Below, piece by piece: positions 9,202 to 17,518 of a DNA stretch of 64,000 nt. The stretch covers positions 434,001 to 498,000 of the forward strand of contig NZ_CP061313.1 of assembly GCF_018688235.1 (NCBI RefSeq). The letters are read 5' to 3'. The stretch's first letter is position 1; every line of letters starts with the position of its first letter. The translations under genes were made by a program, and so were the position numbers. Below the pieces are notes generated by a model. The model searched no databases. It was not told the DNA's origin and saw nothing but the letters and a program-made list of their open reading frames with translations. Source of the DNA: Polynucleobacter sp. AP-Nino-20-G2 (GTDB lineage: Bacteria; Pseudomonadota; Gammaproteobacteria; Burkholderiales; Burkholderiaceae).

Positions 9202-9999
9202 ATGCTGATACATCCTCAATTTGATCCGGCCGCAATTCGTATTGGCTCCTTTGCGATTCATTGGTACGGCTTAATGTATCTCTTGGCTTTCGCTCAATTT
9301 TTATTACTGGGGCGTTTGCGTATTCGTGCGCCACGCTACCAAGCATTAGGCTGGACCTATAAAGATCTTGAGGATTTGTTATTCGCGGGCGTTTTGGGCG
9401 TGGTCCTCGGCGGGCGACTTGGGTACACCCTGTTTTATATGCCCGCCTATTACCTGGCGCACCCTTTGAGCATCTTCAAAATTTGGGAAGGCGGAATGTC
9501 TTTTCATGGAGGGCTATTGGGAGTTTTATTGGCGCTTCTTTGGTTTGCTGATCGCCGCAAAGTTTCCTTTTTTGTCGTGAGCGATTTGGTTGCACCACTT
9601 GTGCCGTTTGGTTTAGCGTTTGGTCGCCTGGGTAACTTTATTAATGGAGAGTTATGGGGTAGGCCTACGGATTTACCTTGGGCGATGGTCTTCCCACTAG
9701 TTGATTTAGTTCCGCGTCACCCATCCCAAATCTATCAGTTCTTTGGCGAAGGGGTTTGCTTGGGTATTCTGCTTTGGCTCTATTCGAGTCAGCCTCGTAA
9801 AGTAGGGCAGGTTTCTGGCTTCTTCTTGTTTGGTTACGGTATTTGCCGTTTCTTGGCAGAGTTTGCCCGTGAGCCAGATGCTTTCCTGGGCCTTTTGGGG
9901 CTCGGGCTTTCAATGGGGCAGTGGCTTTCTGTTCCGATGATTATTTTCGGAATTTACCTTATAGTAAGAGTAAATACGAAAAACGGCTCTTATCAGTAG
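9202..9999 (+). CDS. lgt: Prolipoprotein diacylglyceryl transferase
   Basis: Lgt transfers diacylglycerol from phosphatidylglycerol to the lipobox cysteine of prolipoproteins, the first step of lipoprotein maturation in the inner membrane. The protein has about seven hydrophobic helices, the HGGLLG motif and the Lgt signature GRLGNFINGELWGRP beginning at residue 141. I chose the ATG at 9202 (265 residues, MLIHPQFDPAAIRIG) because it matches the usual N-terminus. The in-frame start at 9169 would add eleven unusual residues and overlap holC. Confidence 0.93.
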   Translation: MLIHPQFDPAAIRIGSFAIHWYGLMYLLAFAQFLLLGRLRIRAPRYQALGWTYKDLEDLLFAGVLGVVLGGRLGYTLFYMPAYYLAHPLSIFKIWEGGMSFHGGLLGVLLALLWFADRRKVSFFVVSDLVAPLVPFGLAFGRLGNFINGELWGRPTDLPWAMVFPLVDLVPRHPSQIYQFFGEGVCLGILLWLYSSQPRKVGQVSGFFLFGYGICRFLAEFAREPDAFLGLLGLGLSMGQWLSVPMIIFGIYLIVRVNTKNGSYQ

Positions 10000-10029
10000 C
10001 TAAAATAAGGTTTTCATAGGTCTTTTGTA

Positions 10030-10074
10030 GTCAATTTCATTAAATTGACTTAAATCTTCCTGGAAAGTCATAGT
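10030..10074 (+). promoter_or_regulatory. Candidate promoter/operator of the malonate genes
   Basis: A perfect inverted repeat with 8-base arms, GTCAATTT (10030-10037) and AAATTGAC (10042-10049), separated by CATT, overlaps a -35-like TTGACT (10045-10050). An imperfect -10 (CATAGT, 10069-10074) follows at 18-bp spacing. The layout suits a repressor or inducer-responsive regulator controlling the malonyl-CoA decarboxylase gene that starts at 10129. The regulator is not encoded nearby. The assignment rests on position and symmetry only. Confidence 0.4.
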
Positions 10075-10128
10075 GAATGCGTAAGTCGCTCGATTTCTGT
10101 CTGTTTTCACCCCTGTCGAAAGAAACCC

Positions 10129-11433
10129 ATGCTTGAAAAGCTAACCAAAGCTCGCAATTTGTCTAAGGCCAATAACGCAATCAAGCGATTGATATCGGAG
10201 CGCGGTGAATCAAATGCCTTGAGCATGGCTGATGACGTGGTGAATAACTATCGCAAATTAGCCAAAGATCAGCATGTCTCTTTCTTCACATTTTTGTTTG
10301 AGAAATTGAATCCTCAGGCTGATGCCGTTTTAAAGGCCGCTCAAAATTTCGTAGCGGATGCCAGTGCCCGTAATTACATTCAACTGCAAAAGGCATCTGA
10401 ATCTCCTCGCCAGGAGTTTTTCCGCCGCCTAAATCGGGCAAGTCAGGGAACCGCAGCAGTAGTGCAAATGCGTCGCGATTTACTGCAGTTGCTCGATAAG
10501 AAGCCAGAGTTAGCCGCAGTGGATTTTGATATGCGCCACTTGCTCTCTTCTTGGTTTAATCCAGGCTTTTTGAAGATGCATCAAGTAGATTGGAAGTCTC
10601 CTGCTGAGGTGCTTGAGAAGTTGATTCAACATGAGGCAGTGCATGCTATTGATGGCTGGGATGATTTACGTCGTCGCCTTCAGCCTGACCGTCGCTGCTT
10701 TGCTTTCTTTCACCCTCAATTGCCGAGCGAACCCCTCATCTTCGTTGAGGTAGCGCTCTTGCCGGAGATTCCAACGGTGATTACACCTTTGGTGGATAAG
10801 AAGGCGGAAACCGTTGACCAGGTATCGCAATACAAGGTTGCGGTCTTCTACTCTATTAGTAACTGTGAGCCTGGTCTGCGCGGTGTTTCGATGGGCAACT
10901 TTTTAATTAAACGTGTAGCTGAGCAGTTGCATGCGGAATTTCCAGGTATTAAAACTTTTGTGACCCTTTCACCAATTCCTGGTTTTATGGATTGGGTATC
11001 TGCAGGTGCCAATTTGGGCGAAGGTGTTCCCGCTGAGCGCTTGAAGCCAAATCAAAAGACTGCGCGCGATGCGGCGTTAGCGGTTCTGAAATTGGACAGT
11101 CAATCCTGGTCTGAGCGTTTATCAGGTGGATGGCACCCGGATCTCGCTTCTGAAAAAGAAAAAGACGCATTGCTATGCCTTGCCAGTATTTATTTGGGCC
11201 TGGCTTCGACCGGGCGCGATGGTAATCCTGTCGCGAAATTCCATTTGGGTAATGGCGCCAAATTGCACCTGATTAATTGGGCTGGTGATTTATCGCGTAA
11301 AGGCTTGCGTCAATCTGCCGGATTGATGGTGAACTATTTATATGACTTGGGTAGCGTGGAAGATAACCATGAGCGCTTTGCAAATGGTGAAATCGTGTAT
11401 TCAAGAGCGGTAGGGCGCCTCATGGCCCCTTAA
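10129..11433 (+). CDS. Malonyl-CoA decarboxylase
   Basis: A 434-residue enzyme of the MCD family (MatA/MLYCD), which converts malonyl-CoA to acetyl-CoA and CO2. The N-terminal helical domain is followed by a GNAT-like catalytic domain with HAIDGWDDLRRRL, FYSISNCEPGLRGVSMGNFL and TLSPIPGF. Ser281 in the last motif and His372 in KFHLGNGAKLHL correspond in context to the catalytic Ser and His of the family. It precedes a Bug-type binding protein and malonyl-CoA synthetase, giving a malonate-to-acetyl-CoA route. A weak terminator-like hairpin follows the gene. Confidence 0.92.
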   Translation: MLEKLTKARNLSKANNAIKRLISERGESNALSMADDVVNNYRKLAKDQHVSFFTFLFEKLNPQADAVLKAAQNFVADASARNYIQLQKASESPRQEFFRRLNRASQGTAAVVQMRRDLLQLLDKKPELAAVDFDMRHLLSSWFNPGFLKMHQVDWKSPAEVLEKLIQHEAVHAIDGWDDLRRRLQPDRRCFAFFHPQLPSEPLIFVEVALLPEIPTVITPLVDKKAETVDQVSQYKVAVFYSISNCEPGLRGVSMGNFLIKRVAEQLHAEFPGIKTFVTLSPIPGFMDWVSAGANLGEGVPAERLKPNQKTARDAALAVLKLDSQSWSERLSGGWHPDLASEKEKDALLCLASIYLGLASTGRDGNPVAKFHLGNGAKLHLINWAGDLSRKGLRQSAGLMVNYLYDLGSVEDNHERFANGEIVYSRAVGRLMAP

Positions 11434-11472
11434 TTTTGGGGTGGCGGCTCATTTCCACTGGGAAATGGAAGT

Positions 11473-11494
11473 CCCCTTTAGAATAAGGGGTTTT
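11473..11494 (+). terminator. Weak hairpin with short T tract
   Basis: CCCCTT (11473-11478) pairs with AAGGGG (11485-11490) around a six-base loop and is followed by four T residues. Placed between the decarboxylase and binding-protein genes, it could terminate or attenuate transcription within the malonate cluster. Confidence 0.4.
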
Positions 11495-11552
11495 GAAATA
11501 CGCTGTAAAAATGAAGTCAACGCACCAGTTGACGTGAATATAGGAGACAGAA

Positions 11553-12551
11553 ATGTTTAAGCAGATCAGCATTCGTTCCGCATTTTCATTGAGCACTTTA
11601 AAGAAGGCGCTCTTTTTAATTTGCGCCGCACCGCTTGCCGTCATGGCTCAAGATTGGCCAATTAAACCTATTACATTCGTCGTTCCATTCCCTGCAGGCG
11701 GAGGTACAGATGCTTTCGCTCGCCCCTTGGCAAATCAGTTGACCAAGCAGTTGGGTAAGCAAATCATCATTGATAACCGCGGCGGTGCAGGTGGTACCTT
11801 AGGCGCCTCTATCGCAGCTAAGGCCGCACCTGATGGTTATAGTTTCTTCGTAGGCGCGGCGCATCATGCGATCGCACCCGCTATGTACCCTAATTTAGAT
11901 TACGACATTGAAAAGAGCTTTGTGCCTGTAGCAATGATTGCTAGCCCACCTCAGGTCATTGTTGTTAATCCTAAGAATGTTCAAGTAAAGAACTTGAAAG
12001 AATTTATTGAGCTTCTGAAGAAGAATCCAGGCAAGTTCAACTATGCAAGTGCTGGCAATGGCTCATCTCATCATTTGGCTGGCGAACAATTTAAGATGCT
12101 CACAAAGACCTTCTTGACGCATATTCCCTACCGTGGCGCCGGCCCTGCAATGCAAGATCTCATCGCGGGACAAGTAGATGTGGAGTTTGATGGTCTTGGA
12201 TCTTCAGCAGCTCAAATCAAAAATGGCTCGATCGTTGCATTGGCGGTTGCCTCACAGAAGCGTGCCCCAGGTTTTCCAAACATTCCAACTGCGGCTGAAG
12301 CTGGCTTAGTGGGCTATGAGGTTTCTACTTGGTACGGTTTGTTTGCTCCTAAAGGCACTCCGCAAGCTATCGTCGACAAGATGATTGTTGAAGTGCAAAA
12401 AGCAATCAATACCCCAGAGCTCAAAACAATTTGGACCAACAATGGTTCCGATACACCTACGCTCTCAGGCGATGCGTTTGGCAAGTTTGTAGCTGCGGAT
12501 ATTAAGCGTTGGGGTGCGGTTGCTAAAGCTTCTGGCGCTAAGCTCGATTAA
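11553..12551 (+). CDS. Bug/TctC-family periplasmic solute-binding protein
   Basis: A 332-residue extracytoplasmic binding protein of the Bug family, much expanded in Burkholderiales. A Sec signal peptide is clear (residues 1-32, probable cleavage after VMA). The mature protein begins QDWPIKPITFVVPFPAGGGTD, the family's standard first strand, and has the IIDNRGGAGGTLG ligand loop near residues 75-87. Bug proteins usually deliver carboxylates to TctAB permeases, which are absent here. Its place between malonyl-CoA decarboxylase and malonyl-CoA synthetase suggests malonate as ligand, an inference from context. A good ribosome site (AGGAGA) precedes the start. Confidence 0.88.
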   Translation: MFKQISIRSAFSLSTLKKALFLICAAPLAVMAQDWPIKPITFVVPFPAGGGTDAFARPLANQLTKQLGKQIIIDNRGGAGGTLGASIAAKAAPDGYSFFVGAAHHAIAPAMYPNLDYDIEKSFVPVAMIASPPQVIVVNPKNVQVKNLKEFIELLKKNPGKFNYASAGNGSSHHLAGEQFKMLTKTFLTHIPYRGAGPAMQDLIAGQVDVEFDGLGSSAAQIKNGSIVALAVASQKRAPGFPNIPTAAEAGLVGYEVSTWYGLFAPKGTPQAIVDKMIVEVQKAINTPELKTIWTNNGSDTPTLSGDAFGKFVAADIKRWGAVAKASGAKLD

Positions 12552-12585
12552 CGATTTGATTTAACTTACTAGTTTTGAGGTTCTG

Positions 12586-14109
12586 ATGAATTTATATTCA
12601 CTATTGGAAAAAGGTTTTCCAAAAGATAAACAAGCATGTGCATTAGAAACACATGATGGTCTCTATTACTCTTGGGGCGATCTTGAGCGTGCAACTGCCA
12701 AGATGGCAAACCTTTTAAAAAGCCTCAAGCTGCCAGCAGGTTCTCGTGTAGCGGTGCAGGTAGAGAAGTCTCCAGAAGCTCTCTTTCTGTACCTCGCCAC
12801 GATTCGGGCTGGGTATGTGTATCTGCCCTTAAATACCGCTTACCAAGCAGCGGAAATCCAGTACTTCCTAGAAAACGCAGAGCCTGCGGTAGTGGTGTGC
12901 AGCAGCAAAAATTTTTCATGGGTATCCAAGGTCGCGTTTAAGGCGGGCACTAAACATGTGTTCACCTTAGATGAAGATCGCAAGGGTACATTGCTCGAGC
13001 GAGCAGGTGGACAAAGCGATAAGTTCAAGACAGTCACTGTTAAGGACGATGATTTAGCGGCGATTCTGTATACCTCTGGAACCACTGGCCGCAGCAAAGG
13101 TGCGATGTTGACTCATAAGAACTTGGGAAGCAATGCGCAGGTTCTCCAAAAGTTCTGGGGATGGAAAAAAGGTGATGTTTTATTGCACGCACTTCCAATC
13201 TTCCATGTCCATGGTTTATTTGTTGCTGCTCATGGCGCATTGATTAATGGTAGCAAGATGATTTGGCTGCCACGTTTAGATACAGCGCAATTAATTCATC
13301 ACATGCCAAAGTCGACAGTGATGATGGGTGTACCAACATTCTATGTTCGCCTCTTGGCTGATAAAAACTTCACTAAAGATGTAGCGCGCAATATGCGCTT
13401 GTTTGTATCCGGCTCGGCTCCATTGTTGACTGAGACTTTCAACACTTTCAAGGAAGTTATTGGCCAGCCGATTCTTGAGCGCTATGGCATGAGCGAAACA
13501 GTGATGTTGGTTTCTAACCCTTACAAAGGTAATCGTGTTGGCGGATCAGTTGGATTGCCATTACCAGGTGTCAAAGTACGGGTGGTTAATGAAAACAACA
13601 AGCCTTGTGGTGTTGATGAAATCGGCAGCATTCAGGTTAAGGGCCCGAACATATTCAAGGGGTACTGGCGCATGCCAGAGAAAACTGCCGAAGAATTTAC
13701 AAAAGACGGCTGGTTTAAAACTGGGGACGTCGGTCGTTGGGGTGGTGATGCCAATGGCGGGAAAGCCCCAAAGGATTACCTCTGTATCGTTGGCCGTAGT
13801 AAGGATTTGATTATTTCCGGTGGCTATAACGTTTATCCAAAAGAAATCGAAAGCTTTATTGATGATATGGATGGCGTGGATGAGAGTGCGGTGATTGGTA
13901 TTCCACATCCTGATTTTGGTGAAGCCGTAATGGCAGTCGTGGTACCAAAAGCGGGTGCCAAGTTGGATGCGCAAGCAATGATTGCAACCTTAAAGACACA
14001 GATTGCGAACTTTAAGATTCCTAAGCGCTTAGAAATTGTTTCTGACCTGCCTCGCAATGCGATGGGTAAAGTGCAGAAGAATATTTTGCGTCAGCAATAT
14101 ACCAACTAG
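12586..14109 (+). CDS. matB: Malonyl-CoA synthetase
   Basis: A 507-residue acyl-adenylate-forming enzyme that activates malonate to malonyl-CoA using ATP. The AMP-binding P-loop LYTSGTTGRSKGAM starts near residue 161. The acid-thiol ligase core includes ERYGMSET, the hinge region is near GRSKDLIISGGYNVYP, and the catalytic Lys near the end is K495 (NAMGKVQK). Length matches MatB. Clustering with malonyl-CoA decarboxylase separates it from general fatty acyl-CoA synthetases. Its TAG stop shares the tetranucleotide CTAG with the stop of the convergent permease gene. Confidence 0.9.
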   Translation: MNLYSLLEKGFPKDKQACALETHDGLYYSWGDLERATAKMANLLKSLKLPAGSRVAVQVEKSPEALFLYLATIRAGYVYLPLNTAYQAAEIQYFLENAEPAVVVCSSKNFSWVSKVAFKAGTKHVFTLDEDRKGTLLERAGGQSDKFKTVTVKDDDLAAILYTSGTTGRSKGAMLTHKNLGSNAQVLQKFWGWKKGDVLLHALPIFHVHGLFVAAHGALINGSKMIWLPRLDTAQLIHHMPKSTVMMGVPTFYVRLLADKNFTKDVARNMRLFVSGSAPLLTETFNTFKEVIGQPILERYGMSETVMLVSNPYKGNRVGGSVGLPLPGVKVRVVNENNKPCGVDEIGSIQVKGPNIFKGYWRMPEKTAEEFTKDGWFKTGDVGRWGGDANGGKAPKDYLCIVGRSKDLIISGGYNVYPKEIESFIDDMDGVDESAVIGIPHPDFGEAVMAVVVPKAGAKLDAQAMIATLKTQIANFKIPKRLEIVSDLPRNAMGKVQKNILRQQYTN

Positions 14110-14924
14110 AAGCCGAATGCTTTGCGGCTTTCATTGAACATGAAGGCCGCAAGCAAAAACAGCATGATGCCAAAGATGCGCTTGAGCTGAGCTACATCGA
14201 GTTTTCTAGCCATCTTTGCTCCCAGTGGGGCGGTAAAGATGCTGACGCCCACAATACAAAGCACTGCCGGCACATAAACAAAACCTAATGATCCCTCAGG
14301 CAGATTCGGATTTCCCCAACTGCCATACATATAGCCAACCGTGGCTGCTGCGGCAATCGGAAAGCCCAAGCCTGAAGAGCTAGCCATAGCGGTATGTGGT
14401 TTGACATTGCACCAAAGCATGAATGGCACGGTAATAAATGCGCCGCCTGCACCGACTAGACTGGCGATCACGCCTGTAAATGCCCCAAAAGAAAAAAGAC
14501 CTAGAGTGCCTGGTAACTCTCGTCCGGCAGACGGTTTTTTATTGATGATCATTTGGATTGAGGTGTAAACGATAAAAATCGCAAAACACAGTGAGAGCCA
14601 GGAGGTATTGATGGCCTCAAAAATTTCGCTACCGCCAACTAAACCGCCAATGACCATCCCCGGACTAAGAGCAGCCACTAATTTCCAATCTATGGAGCTG
14701 TGTTTGTGGTGCGCCCAAATGGCGGAGGTGGTTGTAAAGAGGATGGTCGCCATTCCGGTAGCAATTGCCATATGCACTATCACGCTTTGATTAAAGCCAA
14801 GGTGATTGAATACCAGAATCATGAAGGGAACCAAAATCATCCCTCCGCCAATACCAAGTAGTCCAGCTAAAAAGCCGGATATGCTCCCGCAGAGCATGAG
14901 CATTGCGATATCGTTTATTGACAT
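14106..14924 (-). CDS. TauE/SafE-family membrane permease
   Basis: A 272-residue integral membrane protein of the TauE/SafE (sulfite exporter / DUF81) family. It has about eight hydrophobic segments and two repeated glycine-rich motifs, GFLAGLLGIGGGMILVP near residue 17 and GVIASLVGAGGAFITVP near residue 155, the diagnostic duplicated half-repeats. Members export sulfite, sulfoacetate or other organic anions. The substrate here is unknown; convergence with the malonate genes is the only hint. The start lies a few bases after the 6S RNA 3' end on the same strand, so it may be transcribed with that RNA. Confidence 0.85.
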   Translation of the reverse strand: MSINDIAMLMLCGSISGFLAGLLGIGGGMILVPFMILVFNHLGFNQSVIVHMAIATGMATILFTTTSAIWAHHKHSSIDWKLVAALSPGMVIGGLVGGSEIFEAINTSWLSLCFAIFIVYTSIQMIINKKPSAGRELPGTLGLFSFGAFTGVIASLVGAGGAFITVPFMLWCNVKPHTAMASSSGLGFPIAAAATVGYMYGSWGNPNLPEGSLGFVYVPAVLCIVGVSIFTAPLGAKMARKLDVAQLKRIFGIMLFLLAAFMFNESRKAFGF

Positions 14925-14929
14925 GAATT

Positions 14930-15095
14930 CCCCGCCTTAGCCGCTAGGCCGTCATCCTGAACCCTAAGGTTCAAGGTGGAACGGCTACTCTGTTTCGGGT
15001 GCATTAAGAAGCTCAGGGAGTGAACAGCGCGAAGCTGCCACTGTGAAGGTTCGAAACGCTCACGCCCACAAGGTAAAGATCGTTCCTGATGCTTG
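14930..15095 (-). ncRNA. ssrS: 6S RNA
   Basis: Read on the minus strand, the segment directly after zapA ends with CACCTTGAACC, then AGGGTTCA and a CGGCCTAGCGGC stretch, closely resembling the conserved 3' arm of E. coli 6S RNA. Its 5' half contains CACTCCCTGAGC, comparable with the CCCCUGAGC of the 5' bulge strand. 6S RNA mimics an open promoter and sequesters sigma-70 RNA polymerase in stationary phase. Location next to zapA is conserved in proteobacteria. Both ends are estimates; the closing stem was not fully resolved by eye. Confidence 0.8.
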
Positions 15096-15104
15096 CGCAT
15101 CGGT

Positions 15105-15467
15105 TCAAGGAACTATTGGCCTTGGCGAACCAGGCAGGGAAAGGCTTTGCATTAGAGCATCCACTTGATCTTCGAGTGAGTGGATCTCGCTTTGGAGGCG
15201 TGTGATTTCTTCGGGGTCTGCACCGGAAGAGGCGCTCTGTGCTGGATGCTGTTGCGAATTTTTTTGGAGAGTAATGAGGTCGCCAGCAATTTTGAGGGCG
15301 GCCATCATGCTGGCGCGTTCAATGCTGCGATTGCCGCCATTGATCGCGAGTTGGATTTGTTCATCAACCAGGGCGCAGGCTGAGCGAAGTAATGGCTCGT
15401 GCTCGGCGCTAGTGGCTAAGGTGATCTTTTGGCCGGCGAGGGTTACTTCAATGCGTTGTTGGCTCAT
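15105..15467 (-). CDS. zapA: Cell division protein ZapA
   Basis: ZapA binds and bundles FtsZ filaments at the division ring. The protein (about 120 residues) has the N-terminal beta-strand domain (RIEVTLAGQKITLATSAEHEPLLRSAC), the SIERASMMAALKIAGDLI helix, and a C-terminal coiled coil. I preferred the second ATG (15467), which sits six bases from an AGAGG ribosome site, over the one two codons upstream. It overlaps the end of the upstream ZapB-like gene, and the 6S RNA gene follows immediately. Confidence 0.9.
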   Translation of the reverse strand: MSQQRIEVTLAGQKITLATSAEHEPLLRSACALVDEQIQLAINGGNRSIERASMMAALKIAGDLITLQKNSQQHPAQSASSGADPEEITRLQSEIHSLEDQVDALMQSLSLPGSPRPIVP

Positions 15468-15732
15468 TGTCATCCTCTGGGTTAGTTGGTGTTACTGGCT
15501 CACCAAGTAAATTCATTTGTCGGCCATCACTTTGTTCTGGTAGGCGACTTAATATGTGCTGAATTCTTTTTTGCGCGTCTTCAATTTTCAATTCAAGTTG
15601 ATTGCGATCCTGCTGAATGGCTTTTACTGCATCACTCACCACTTGAATTTTCTTGGACAGCCTCTGAATCGATTCCTTGATGGGGTCGGTTTCAGTAGAG
15701 TCGTTAGATATATGAGGAGTGTGCTCGTTCAT
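15448..15732 (-). CDS. ZapB-like coiled-coil division protein
   Basis: This 94-residue protein consists mostly of a predicted coiled coil (about residues 18-65, with heptad-spaced L, I and V in SIQRLSKKIQVVSDAVKAI and later segments), flanked by polar ends. Small coiled-coil proteins of this type immediately upstream of zapA in betaproteobacteria are usually annotated as ZapB-like. ZapB would link ZapA to the chromosome terminus. The assignment rests on gene order and coiled-coil character, not on strong sequence identity. The 3' end overlaps zapA by 20 bases. Confidence 0.65.
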   Translation of the reverse strand: MNEHTPHISNDSTETDPIKESIQRLSKKIQVVSDAVKAIQQDRNQLELKIEDAQKRIQHILSRLPEQSDGRQMNLLGEPVTPTNPEDDNEPTTH

Positions 15733-15782
15733 ATAGGCATTGTAGCCTTAGGAAAAAGCTTTGTGAAACTCCCATTTTTCCC

Positions 15783-16544
15783 TTAGTTAGGCAGGGCAAC
15801 CCAATCATTTCCCAGTTTTTCAAGGCGAATACGGCCTTGAAACAGCTCAATGAGCGCCTGATGTGTTTTTGGGTCCTTACTCGATCCCTGGAAATGTAAT
15901 TTACCGTGATTGAGCATGATGAGATGGTCTGCTCGCAGCGCAAAATGAATTTCGTGCAAGACCGTGACCAAGGTCTTACCCTCCGCAAGCAGGGAATCTT
16001 GCCATTGTAAAAAATCAGCCTGGTGTGGTGGATCTAGATTGGCTAGAGGCTCATCCATGAGCAATATCTGTGCATTGACTGCTAGTAGTCGCGCCAATAA
16101 AGCTCGTTGACGCTCTCCACCTGATAGGAGATGTATTGGGCGATGACGTAAATTCCAGCTATCAGTTTGCTTTAAAGCCGCCTCTACTGTTGCATGATCT
16201 TCCATAGAAGGTAGGTGCAACCACCCTTGATGGGGCAGTCTTCCCAGCATGACTGTGTCATATACGCTAATGGTATCGCCCAGTTCATTGGAGTGGGTTG
16301 CGCCCTGATCAAGCCATGCAACGGTTTTAGCGAGATCCTTGCGAGAAAAAGCGCTTAATGCTTGCCCATTGATTTCGATGGAGCCGGTGTATGGAAGGAG
16401 TCCAGTCATAGCCTGCAATAAAGAAGACTTACCGGCGCCATTTGGTCCGATGATGCTGGTCCATTTACCTTGAGGAATATCCAGATCAATATTGTTGAGG
16501 ATGGCGCATGGCCCTCGATAGACTGTTAAGTTAAGTACTTTCAT
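15783..16544 (-). CDS. btuD: Vitamin B12 ABC transporter ATPase BtuD
   Basis: A 253-residue ABC ATPase of the FecCD/BtuCD import class. Walker A is GPNGAGKSS at residues 33-41, the signature is LLSGGERQRALLARLL, Walker B is ILLMDEPLANLD, and the H-loop His lies in VTVLHEIHFAL. It powers import through BtuC. The start overlaps btuC by four bases, and the gene ends the btuB-btuF-btuC-btuD operon preceded by a cobalamin riboswitch. Without that context it could be an iron-siderophore ATPase, but the riboswitch makes B12 or another corrinoid the likely cargo. Confidence 0.88.
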   Translation of the reverse strand: MKVLNLTVYRGPCAILNNIDLDIPQGKWTSIIGPNGAGKSSLLQAMTGLLPYTGSIEINGQALSAFSRKDLAKTVAWLDQGATHSNELGDTISVYDTVMLGRLPHQGWLHLPSMEDHATVEAALKQTDSWNLRHRPIHLLSGGERQRALLARLLAVNAQILLMDEPLANLDPPHQADFLQWQDSLLAEGKTLVTVLHEIHFALRADHLIMLNHGKLHFQGSSKDPKTHQALIELFQGRIRLEKLGNDWVALPN

Positions 16545-17518
16545 GGGCGCCCTCCTAAAGGTGTGCGCCTAAGTAGGAATAAAAGGTAGAAGCCACCAAG
16601 TACTGCCGTAACAATGCCTACCGGGATTTCAACAGGGGCAAATAGTGTGCGCGAAATGAGATCCGAGCCCAGCAGTAAGATGCCGCCGCCAATGCAAGAG
16701 AACAATAATTGGATGCGCTGACGACCCTCCGACATCTTTCTCACTAAATGTGGTGCGGCCAAGCCGACAAAAGCAACTAAGCCAGTTTGCGCTACAGCAC
16801 AGCCAGTTGCTAGTGCCAATATACCAATCAGCAATAGCCTTAACTTATCCAGAGGAAGACCTAAAGTGCGCGCAGTATTTTCACCAAGTGACAGTGCATC
16901 TAGTACTGGGCTGACAAGCATAGTCACCATTAGGCAGGCCACTAGCACTAAGCTCATCACATCTACGCCCGACCAGCTCAGAAGCGTTGTATTACCCAAC
17001 ATGAATGACTGAATGCTTTGAAAGAGATCTGGACGAATGAAGGTAAATAAAGAATTCGCCGCCCCAAGAATCACGCTAATGACTACGCCCGATAACAAGA
17101 GGCGCAGAGAGCTTTGGTATCCGCCTGCGAGGAGAAGGGCTGCCAGCACTCCGGTTAATGCGCCAATAAAGGCGCCGCCATTTAAACCGATGATTTCTAG
17201 CCAGACATTACCCAATGAGGCAAAGCAAAGAATGCTCCCAACGCCTAGCAGCGCGCCTGATGCGCTACCGAGTAAATAAGGGTCGGCCAAGGGATTGCGA
17301 AAAAGGCTTTGAGCAATCCCGCCAGCAAGACCCAATAAAGCCCCAGCAAGATAGGCCCCAAAAACTCTAGGTAGGCGAATATCCAGCAGGATCGCTTGAT
17401 TTACTTCGGGGCTCCCCCAATAACTGCCGGTACTTCCTAATAGTGTTCCCAATAAAACAAGAACAAAGCTGATAAGAAAGAGGCCGAACAATTTGCCTAA
17501 GAAAGAATTTTTTTGCAT
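16541..17518 (-). CDS. btuC: Vitamin B12 ABC transporter permease BtuC
   Basis: A FecCD-family permease with about ten transmembrane helices. Conserved motifs include DIRLPRVFGAYLAGALLGLAG (helix 2 region), NPLADPYLLGSASGA and GLVAFVGLAAPHLVRK, the last contacting BtuD. I placed the start at 17518 (MQKNSFLG, 325 residues) because its ATG overlaps the btuF TAA as TAATG, a classic coupling arrangement. The upstream in-frame start at 17551 would lie inside btuF. Confidence 0.88.
   Translation of the reverse strand: MQKNSFLGKLFGLFLISFVLVLLGTLLGSTGSYWGSPEVNQAILLDIRLPRVFGAYLAGALLGLAGGIAQSLFRNPLADPYLLGSASGALLGVGSILCFASLGNVWLEIIGLNGGAFIGALTGVLAALLLAGGYQSSLRLLLSGVVISVILGAANSLFTFIRPDLFQSIQSFMLGNTTLLSWSGVDVMSLVLVACLMVTMLVSPVLDALSLGENTARTLGLPLDKLRLLLIGILALATGCAVAQTGLVAFVGLAAPHLVRKMSEGRQRIQLLFSCIGGGILLLGSDLISRTLFAPVEIPVGIVTAVLGGFYLLFLLRRTPLGGRP

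Noticed and set aside
13561..13974. 137-codon minus-strand ORF inside matB
   Set aside because: It lies wholly opposite a conserved synthetase domain and has no protein-like motif.
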